From: Gammaproteobacteria bacterium
GTDB lineage: Bacteria > Pseudomonadota > Gammaproteobacteria > GRL18
Reading direction: 5' to 3'
Length of the DNA stretch: 18,698 nucleotides
Assembly (NCBI GenBank): GCA_028571885.1
Contig: JAPVVU010000015.1
Coordinates: 1 to 18,698 of the forward strand
The number at the start of each line of letters is the position of its first letter. The first letter of the stretch is position 1. Made by a program: the position numbers and the translations under genes. The notes beneath the pieces were generated by a model. It was not told the DNA's origin. It worked only from the letters and a program-made list of their open reading frames with translations, and did no database searches. Positions 13,464 through 18,698 of this stretch are shown here, in pieces.

Positions 13464-14894
13464 TTAGCGTTTAGGCCCGATAAAGACACTTTCACGATCA
13501 CTTTGGTAAACATTGCCTTCTGAATCTTTACCTTCGACGGTGAAAACAATCGGCTGTGATTTCTCTGATAAATTTCTTCTGGGCACTTTCACAAAAATGG
13601 TCACGGGTGTCACTGTTCCATGGGTTGCCACAATTTGATGTTCAGCGCCCAGCATGGTTAGACCTTTATACTCACTGCCATCAACTGAAATGGTCACTTT
13701 TATATCTTCATTCATTTTATTAAGAACTTTCATTGTGTATCGGTTTTGGATCGAGCCATCACTTTGCAGCACAAATAACGGCTGCCTCGCATGAATGACC
13801 TTAAGCTCTAACGACTCCATGCTGCTCAGGCCAATCACAACACCTAAAACGGATATGAGTAATATAGCGCCATATACCCAGACTCTTGGGCGCTTAAGCA
13901 AAGGTAATTCTTCCTTACCCATAATGCCATCCCAGGAGGCATATTTTATCAGCCCCGTTGGTTTATCAATTTTTTCCATGACAGCATCACAGGCATCAAT
14001 ACAAAGCCCGCACATGATGCAGCCTTCCTGCTGACCACCACGGATATCAACCCCGGTAGGGCAAACAGCAACACATTGATTACAATCAACACAATCGCCC
14101 TGGCCTTCAACTGCAGGTTTATTTTTTAACAAACGACCACGAGTTTCACCTCGCTTCACATCATAGCTGGGTACAATTGATGTATCATCAATCATTACCG
14201 CCTGAATACGCGCATAAGGACACAACCAGAAACAGGTTTGCTCTCGCAGAAAACCTGCCAGAAATACGGTTCCGACGATAAACATCGAGATAGTGATATA
14301 AACTGTAGAAGAGGCATTTAAGGTAAAGATATCAACCCATAATTGAAAAGCATCGGTAAACCATGCTGTAAAACTGACACCCGTTAGAAAAGCAATTAAA
14401 AACCATACAAAATATTTTTTAGCACGGACAATAATTTTAGCGACACCCCACTTAGCTTTTTCTAATTTACGGCGTTTTGCAGGGCCGCCTTCCAGCTTGT
14501 CTTCAATCCAGGTAAAGACATCAGTCCAGACGGTCTGGAAACAAAAGAAACCACACCAGACTCGTCCAGCCAGTGCAGTCACTACCGCTAATAGAATGGC
14601 AAAAAATAATAAGACAAATGAGAGCATCCACAGATCTTGCGGTAATAATGTCAGGTTAAAAATATGGAATTGGCGATTGGGTATATCTAATAAAACAGCC
14701 TGACGATCACCCAGGCGCAGATAGGGTCCAATAAAGAAAATAAGCCATAAAAAATTAGAGGCCCATTTTAAGTTTCTAAACTTTCCACCCATTCGTTTGG
14801 CATGGATTTTAACATCTCCCACATTTATCGTGTGTTCTTGAGCTTCTGCATAAAGCTCTTCGATAGTTTGTTCGTGGATTTGTTTTTCGGACAT
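13464..14894 (-). CDS. ccoG: cbb3 oxidase accessory ferredoxin-like protein CcoG (RdxA/FixG)
   Basis: Membrane iron-sulfur protein implicated in cupric reduction for cbb3 copper-centre assembly. The 476-residue product has about five membrane helices. Conserved Cys pairs lie in WCGFFCFQ (114-118) and CFWLCPYARIQ (221-225). Two [4Fe-4S] motifs follow: CVDCNQCVAVCPTG (Cys 268, 271, 274, 278) and CIMCGLCIDACD (292, 295, 298, 302). A C-terminal Ig-like FixG domain (about 375-476) completes it. ATG 14894 has a modest GAAG eight bases upstream. It starts a second transcription block after ccoP, with its own candidate promoter at about 15015 and a terminator upstream. Confidence 0.95.
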   Translation of the reverse strand: MSEKQIHEQTIEELYAEAQEHTINVGDVKIHAKRMGGKFRNLKWASNFLWLIFFIGPYLRLGDRQAVLLDIPNRQFHIFNLTLLPQDLWMLSFVLLFFAILLAVVTALAGRVWCGFFCFQTVWTDVFTWIEDKLEGGPAKRRKLEKAKWGVAKIIVRAKKYFVWFLIAFLTGVSFTAWFTDAFQLWVDIFTLNASSTVYITISMFIVGTVFLAGFLREQTCFWLCPYARIQAVMIDDTSIVPSYDVKRGETRGRLLKNKPAVEGQGDCVDCNQCVAVCPTGVDIRGGQQEGCIMCGLCIDACDAVMEKIDKPTGLIKYASWDGIMGKEELPLLKRPRVWVYGAILLISVLGVVIGLSSMESLELKVIHARQPLFVLQSDGSIQNRYTMKVLNKMNEDIKVTISVDGSEYKGLTMLGAEHQIVATHGTVTPVTIFVKVPRRNLSEKSQPIVFTVEGKDSEGNVYQSDRESVFIGPKR

Positions 14895-15014
14895 GATTAT
14901 TTCTTCACTGGTTGTTATATTTCAACACCTGTACTTCATACAAGTCCATTGTAGTGAGTCAGCCGTGGGAAAAAATTCTATTTAGGATTTTGGTATTATA
15001 TAGTAAATAAGTAC

Positions 15015-15040
15015 ATTATAAGTAACTTATGTTACATAAG
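15015..15040 (-). promoter_or_regulatory. Candidate ccoG promoter with nested palindromes
   Basis: On the minus strand a perfect -10 hexamer TATAAT occupies 15020-15015. Directly upstream, CTTATG-TTA-CATAAG (15026-15040) is a perfect palindrome and overlaps a second one, GTAAC-TTAT-GTTAC (15022-15035). The -35 region is poor, so activator or repressor control through the palindrome is plausible. The leader to ccoG would be about 110 bases. Regulator not recognised. Confidence 0.4.
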
Positions 15041-15066
15041 CATTCTTTTTCGATAAAAAAAAAGCA

Positions 15067-15096
15067 AAAAAAAGAGAGGTAAACCTCTCTTTTTTT
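15067..15096. terminator. Bidirectional intrinsic terminator
   Basis: GAGAGG (15074-15079) and CCTCTC (15084-15089) pair around a TAAA loop, with a run of A on the left and T on the right that extend the stem and provide a U-tract on both strands. It follows the 38-residue gene (stop 15112) on the minus strand and separates the ccoNOQP block from ccoG. Confidence 0.88.
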
Positions 15097-15111
15097 AAAG
15101 TCTAAAAGTTT

Positions 15112-15228
15112 TTAATCTTCGCTGTGATCAGTATTAATTTTTTTCATGGCTATAATCACAATATAGACAAAAATAACAATACATATACCAACAGCAACAA
15201 TAGAACCCCACATTACAGCATCATTCAT
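15112..15228 (-). CDS. Predicted 38-aa single-span membrane protein in the cbb3 locus
   Basis: A short gene missed by length filters. ATG 15228 has GAGG eight bases upstream, and 38 codons run to TAA 15112. The product starts MNDAVMWGSIVAVGI, has one hydrophobic helix (about 8-27, ending VYIVIIA), and a short charged tail MKKINTDHSED. It lies between ccoP and ccoG on the same strand, is followed by an intrinsic terminator, and is preceded by a possible FNR-type promoter. Size and topology resemble small cbb3 subunits such as CcoQ, or CcoM described from Pseudomonas stutzeri, but I cannot show sequence homology. It could equally be an unrelated small membrane protein. Existence is supported by the ribosome binding site, composition and flanking signals. 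Confidence 0.62.
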   Translation of the reverse strand: MNDAVMWGSIVAVGICIVIFVYIVIIAMKKINTDHSED

Positions 15229-15258
15229 TTTGAACACCTCTATACATGGTAAAACTTT

Positions 15259-15300
15259 ATTTTAGCGTTTTTATTTCAGTATCCAATTGACTCATATCAT
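15259..15300 (-). promoter_or_regulatory. Candidate FNR/ANR-type promoter of the 38-aa gene
   Basis: TTGACTCATATCAT (15287-15300) matches the FNR-type consensus TTGAT-N4-ATCAA at eight of ten positions. On the minus strand a -10-like TAAAAT lies at 15264-15259. A start near 15252 puts the box centre (15293.5) at about -41.5, the usual position for an FNR-activated promoter. The leader to ATG 15228 would be about 24 bases. Confidence 0.4.
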
Positions 15301-15340
15301 CAATTATTAATATAAGTACACAAGTGAACACTGAAATAAA
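15270..15340. repeat. Distant inverted repeat downstream of ccoP
   Basis: TTTATTTCAGT (15270-15280) and ACTGAAATAAA (15330-15340) are perfect inverted copies 49 bases apart. The right arm can alternatively pair, as AAATAAAGT, with ACTTTATTT at 15254-15262. The repeat flanks the FNR-like box. It may be the 3' fold of the ccoNOQP transcript, or it may be chance in AT-rich DNA. Confidence 0.4.
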
Positions 15341-15358
15341 GTGTGAGCAATTTAAGAC

Positions 15359-16216
15359 TTACTTACCGCCGCCAAACTTATAAACATAAACAGCCATTTT
15401 CTTAATATCAGCTTCTGACAGTTTATCTTTAAACGAAGGCATTTCAGCATTTCTTGTTTGTGCATCACCTGCTGCGTTAACACCATGAGCAATGGTCTGC
15501 TTAGCACTTGCCAGCAGATCATCACTTTCAAAACGCCAGATACCATCGGTCAGGTTTACAGAACCCAGAGCAGCCATACCTTTTGCATCCATACCATGAC
15601 ATGCAAAACACGCTTTAGAAGTGAACAAGGCTTTGCCTTTCTCATCTGCCTTACCTTCACTCAGGCCAACAACATAAGCTGCCAGAGTGTCAATTTCAGC
15701 TTCAGATAAAGTAGTAGCGTGAGCCGTCATCATACCTTTACGACCAGTAGTAATAGTGGTCTGAATTTGCTCAATAGTACCGCCAAACAACCAGTCATCA
15801 TCAGCCAGCACCGGGTAACCAACGTTACCCGCACCACCCGTGCCATGACAAGCCGCACAGTTATCACCAAAAAGAACCTTACCGGATGCTTCTACATAAG
15901 CAGAAAGGTCATCATCAGCTAGAATTTCTTTGGCAGATTTAGCGGCAATTTTATCTTCATAAGGTTTACGAATTGCTTCTACTTCAGCAATTGCAGCCTT
16001 ATATTCACCAATCGCAGTCCAGCCAGTCACACCTTTAGTGTAGCTGCTGACCAGAGGAATTGATGGATAGATAACAACATAACCGATAACAAATGCGATA
16101 CTGGCATAAAATGCCATCATCCACCAATTAGGTGCAGGGTTCGCAAGTTCGCGGATATTGTCATCCCAAATATGTCCGGTATTACCTTCATCTGGGAATG
16201 GATTATGTTCCGACAT
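15359..16216 (-). CDS. ccoP: cbb3 oxidase diheme cytochrome c subunit CcoP
   Basis: Membrane-anchored diheme cytochrome c that passes electrons to the oxidase. Conserved N-terminus NPFPDEGNTGHIWDDNIREL...NPAPNWW precedes one membrane helix (about 33-53). Then come two cytochrome c domains with CAACH (120-124) and CFACH (203-207), and candidate axial Met residues at GMMTAH and EMPSF. At 285 residues it is of usual size. ATG 16216 has GGAG eight bases upstream and overlaps the ccoQ stop by one base (TAATG), a sign of translational coupling. It is the last gene of the ccoNOQP core. Confidence 0.97.
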   Translation of the reverse strand: MSEHNPFPDEGNTGHIWDDNIRELANPAPNWWMMAFYASIAFVIGYVVIYPSIPLVSSYTKGVTGWTAIGEYKAAIAEVEAIRKPYEDKIAAKSAKEILADDDLSAYVEASGKVLFGDNCAACHGTGGAGNVGYPVLADDDWLFGGTIEQIQTTITTGRKGMMTAHATTLSEAEIDTLAAYVVGLSEGKADEKGKALFTSKACFACHGMDAKGMAALGSVNLTDGIWRFESDDLLASAKQTIAHGVNAAGDAQTRNAEMPSFKDKLSEADIKKMAVYVYKFGGGK

Positions 16217-16443
16217 TATTTTTTCTCCGTATTTGTGGGTTTATCGTCCATAAGCATATATTTTTGTGCTTCCAATTTATCCTTATTTTTTGGACGAAAA
16301 ACGTAGAAGTAAGCAATGACCATAAGAACCAGCGTGACTACCGTAATAATCATTCCAGCCCAGTCTTGAGAGGTCATTGCACTCCAGTCAGTATAGAAAT
16401 ACCCTTGTGCCTGCTCTGCCTTTTCAGAAGAGCTGTTACTCAC
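16216..16443 (-). CDS. ccoQ: cbb3 oxidase small subunit CcoQ/FixQ
   Basis: Small single-span subunit that helps stabilise the cbb3 complex. The 75-residue protein has an unusually long polar N-terminus (about 1-27), a membrane helix (about 30-50, GMIITVVTLVLMVIAYFYVF) and the typical basic RPKNKDKLEAQKYMLMDD tail. The start is GTG 16443, preceded by AAGGAG at good spacing, and overlaps the end of ccoO by eight bases. Position between ccoO and ccoP is standard. The longer N-terminus is the only odd feature. Confidence 0.93.
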   Translation of the reverse strand: MSNSSSEKAEQAQGYFYTDWSAMTSQDWAGMIITVVTLVLMVIAYFYVFRPKNKDKLEAQKYMLMDDKPTNTEKK

Positions 16444-17164
16444 GGTATGTCACTCCTTCCTGGAATTTAATCATTGTTCCTAGTACTTGCAGATAAGCAA
16501 CCATAGCGTCCATTTCAGTTTTACCTGTAATTTCGCCAGCCGTTTCAATATCAGCATCCGTGTATGGAACACCTACAATTCTTAAACCACGCATATGTGA
16601 CTTAATTTCTTCGCCATCAACCGTGTTTTCCATAAACCATGGATAGTTCGGCATAACAGACTCAGGAACCACAGAACGCGGAGCAATCAAATGAGCAATT
16701 TGCCATTCATCTGAGTATTTGCCACCAACACGAGCTAAATCAGGTCCGGTACGTTTTGAACCCCACTGAAATGGGTGATCATACATTGACTCAGAAGCCA
16801 GTGAATAGTGACCATAACGCTCTTTCTCATCACGGAAAGGACGAATCATTTGTGAGTGACACAAATAACAGCCTTCACGCTGATAGATATCACGGCCTGC
16901 TAACTCTAAAGGTTTCAAAGGACGAACACCGTCGCCTTCTTTCCAGTCTGCAAGAGATTTTTGATTAGGCGCTTCGCCACGATCCCAGACAACACCCGGG
17001 ATGTTTTTAGCGGGTAATGTACTATCGAGATAGAACAAAGGCACAATTTCAACAATACCTGCAACAGAAACCGTTAAGAAGGTCAGGAATGCGAATAACC
17101 AAACATTACGTTCCGCTCTATCCTGTAAGCCCGTTGGGGCTGATTGTGAATCATTTAAAGACAT
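16436..17164 (-). CDS. ccoO: cbb3 oxidase monoheme cytochrome c subunit CcoO
   Basis: Membrane-anchored monoheme cytochrome c of the oxidase core. One N-terminal helix (about 20-47) is followed by heme motif CYLCH (99-103) within EGCYLCHSQMIRPFRDE. The conserved blocks HPFQWGSKRTGPDLARVGG, MPNYPW and GKTEMDAMVAYLQVLGT follow. I start at ATG 17164, which has a perfect TAAGGAGG eight bases upstream; a TTG two codons earlier lies too close to that site. The product is 242 residues. Compared with the CcoO sequences I know, there appear to be about 25-30 extra residues between the membrane helix and the heme domain (around DRGEAPNQKSLADWKEGDG). Six codable bases separate it from ccoN apart from the ribosome binding site. 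Confidence 0.97.
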   Translation of the reverse strand: MSLNDSQSAPTGLQDRAERNVWLFAFLTFLTVSVAGIVEIVPLFYLDSTLPAKNIPGVVWDRGEAPNQKSLADWKEGDGVRPLKPLELAGRDIYQREGCYLCHSQMIRPFRDEKERYGHYSLASESMYDHPFQWGSKRTGPDLARVGGKYSDEWQIAHLIAPRSVVPESVMPNYPWFMENTVDGEEIKSHMRGLRIVGVPYTDADIETAGEITGKTEMDAMVAYLQVLGTMIKFQEGVTYRE

Positions 17165-17172
17165 TATCAATT

Positions 17173-17180
17173 CCTCCTTA
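17173..17180 (-). promoter_or_regulatory. Ribosome binding site of ccoO overlapping the ccoN stop
   Basis: TAAGGAGG on the minus strand contains the ccoN stop codon (17180-17178) and a full anti-16S match, eight bases before ATG 17164. It decides the ccoO start and suggests coupled translation of ccoN and ccoO. Confidence 0.9.
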
Positions 17181-18614
17181 TGCCGCTACAACAGCAGTTT
17201 GTGCCGCTTTAACTGAACCTGCATTTTTTGCTTTCAGGACAGTCATAATGATGTTATACAGCATAACGATTGCACCCAGCAGGAAGATTCCACCGCCGAT
17301 TGCACGCATTGCGTAGTATGGATGCATTGCTTCCACACTTTCTGCGAAGGTGTATGCCAGAGTGCCGTAGTCATCATAAGCACGCCACATCAAACCCTGC
17401 ATGATACCTGATACCCACATTGCAACAACGTAGATTACTGTACCAATAGTAGCAGTCCAGAAATGCATGTTAATCAGTTTTTCAGAATACATAGGTGTGT
17501 GGAATATTTTTGGCATCATGTGATATAAAGCACCGATACCAACCATAGCAACCCAACCAAGCGCACCTGAGTGTACGTGACCAATTGTCCAGTCAGTGTA
17601 ATGAGAAAGTGCATTAACTGTCTTAATAGACATAATCGGACCTTCAAAAGTAGACATTGCGTAGAATGCTAAAGACATAATTAAGAAACGTAAAACGTAG
17701 TCGTTACGCAGCTTGTCCCATGCACCTGATAAAGTCATCATACCGTTAACCGCACCACCCCAAGAAGGAATGATCATAGCGATTGATACTGCAGCACCGA
17801 GAGAACCTGTCCAGTCTGGAAGCGCTGTGTACTGAAGGTGGTGAGCACCTAACCATACATAACCGAACATCAAAGCCCAGAAGTGAATAACAGATAAACG
17901 ATAAGAGAAGACAGGACGATTAGCCTGTTTTGGAACGAAGTAGTACATGATACCCAGGAAGCCGGCAGTCAGATAGAAACCCACTGCGTTGTGTCCCCAC
18001 CACCACTGAATCATAGCGTCTTGAACACCAGAGTAAGCAGAGTAAGATTTGAACATACTCACTGGAATTGCAGCACTGTTAACAACGTGCAGTATAGTGA
18101 TCATAATCATCATACCCATGAAGAACCAGTTGGAAACATAAATGTGTGAAGATTTGCGAGTCGCAATGGTCATCATGAAGTTAAACATGAAAGACAACCA
18201 GACCACAGCAATTGCCAGATCAATTGGCCATTCCAGCTCAGCATATTCTTTAGACTGAGTGATACCTAAAGGAAGAGTGATAACAGCAGAGACAATAATC
18301 AGGTTCCAGCCAATAAAGGTGAACCATGCCATTTTGTTGCTCCAGAGTTTCACACCACAGGTACGCTGTACGGTATAGAAGGCTGTTGCCATCAGGATAC
18401 AGCCGCCATAGGCAAAAATCACGGCATTAGTGTGTAAAGGTCTTAAGCGACCAAATGACAAATAAGGACTGTCAAAGTTGAGCACCGGCCATGCCAATTC
18501 TGAGGCGATATACACCCCAACTAACGCACCAACTACTAAGTAGACGGCGGTCATTACGGCAAACCAGCGAACAACGTCGAAGTTATACTTCTGCTCCGCT
18601 GCAGCTTCTTCCAT
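17178..18614 (-). CDS. ccoN: cbb3-type cytochrome c oxidase catalytic subunit CcoN
   Basis: Catalytic heme-copper subunit that reduces oxygen to water and pumps protons, with twelve predicted membrane helices in 478 residues. Numbering from ATG 18614, expected ligands align with the Pseudomonas stutzeri enzyme at an offset of one: heme b His 61 (PLHTNAV) and His 348, CuB His 208 (WWGHNAVGF) and His 258/259 (GAHHLQYTALPDW), heme b3 His 346 (TIGHVHSGALGW). The Tyr of FGYVW (252) and Glu of FEGP (324) also align. The start is set by GGAG six bases upstream; a GTG four codons earlier contains that ribosome binding site and is rejected. It is the first gene of ccoNOQP. Only 84 bases of upstream DNA are visible; GATAAT (18649-18644, minus) is a weak -10 candidate. 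Confidence 0.98.
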   Translation of the reverse strand: MEEAAAEQKYNFDVVRWFAVMTAVYLVVGALVGVYIASELAWPVLNFDSPYLSFGRLRPLHTNAVIFAYGGCILMATAFYTVQRTCGVKLWSNKMAWFTFIGWNLIIVSAVITLPLGITQSKEYAELEWPIDLAIAVVWLSFMFNFMMTIATRKSSHIYVSNWFFMGMMIMITILHVVNSAAIPVSMFKSYSAYSGVQDAMIQWWWGHNAVGFYLTAGFLGIMYYFVPKQANRPVFSYRLSVIHFWALMFGYVWLGAHHLQYTALPDWTGSLGAAVSIAMIIPSWGGAVNGMMTLSGAWDKLRNDYVLRFLIMSLAFYAMSTFEGPIMSIKTVNALSHYTDWTIGHVHSGALGWVAMVGIGALYHMMPKIFHTPMYSEKLINMHFWTATIGTVIYVVAMWVSGIMQGLMWRAYDDYGTLAYTFAESVEAMHPYYAMRAIGGGIFLLGAIVMLYNIIMTVLKAKNAGSVKAAQTAVVAA

Positions 18615-18620
18615 AGTGTT

Positions 18621-18624
18621 CTCC
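18621..18624 (-). promoter_or_regulatory. Ribosome binding site that fixes the ccoN start
   Basis: GGAG lies six bases before ATG 18614 on the minus strand. The alternative in-frame GTG at 18626 overlaps this site and has no ribosome binding site of its own. Confidence 0.8.
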
Positions 18625-18698
18625 ACAATTATTTGTTACAAAAATTATCTAAAAATTTTACAGCCACCCCCTTGTTTTACGTTCAACAGCACCCAGGG

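Noticed and set aside
18660..18690. FNR box upstream of ccoN (TTGAACGTAAAACAA on the minus strand)
   Set aside because: The half-sites resemble the consensus only with a five-base spacer instead of four. Upstream DNA is cut by the window edge, so I do not call it.

Overview
This window is from an AT-rich gammaproteobacterium, inferred from gene order and protein families and not from any marker gene. It carries the gammaproteobacterial block rsmD / M16 peptidase pair / ftsY-ftsE-ftsX-rpoH beside a complete cbb3-type cytochrome oxidase locus. The cbb3 oxidase points to microaerobic respiration. A secreted Gly/Asn/Trp/Tyr-rich repeat protein resembling sulfur globule proteins hints at a sulfur oxidiser, but that is only a hypothesis. 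I cannot name the species.

Layout. 1-571 (-): start of an exported, acidic, helix-rich protein, cut by the window edge. 822-1040 (+): a small exported Lys-rich protein preceded by an inverted repeat. 1082-4740 (-): catalytic M16 peptidase, its non-catalytic M16 partner, then rsmD, tightly packed, with rsmD probably starting at a TTG inside the upstream gene. 4898-7806 (+): ftsY, ftsE and ftsX (SRP receptor and divisome ABC complex). 7810-7968 (-): an overlooked 52-residue membrane protein gene. 8239-9093 (+): rpoH, preceded by a perfect CIRCE operator (8171-8197). A strong two-way terminator (9166-9197) separates rpoH from the secreted repeat protein (9220-9771, -).

9930-18614 (-) is the cbb3 locus, transcribed from the right edge: ccoN-ccoO-ccoQ-ccoP with overlapping or nearly touching genes; then a 38-residue single-span membrane protein gene (15112-15228) with its own possible FNR-type promoter and terminator; then ccoG-ccoH-ccoI-ccoS. 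The first four genes encode the oxidase. The last four encode maturation factors, including the copper P-type ATPase CcoI.

The unusual signals are the CIRCE site at rpoH, an octapeptide-repeat insertion inside RsmD together with separate in-frame micro-repeats in FtsY and the M16 partner, the secreted aromatic/Gly/Asn repeat protein, and two small membrane protein genes. Most of the window is ordinary core genome. I saw no CRISPR array, prophage, transposase, tRNA or rRNA. No stretch over 300 bases lacks a feature; the longest without a conventional gene (14895-15358) holds the 38-residue gene, a terminator and two candidate promoters.
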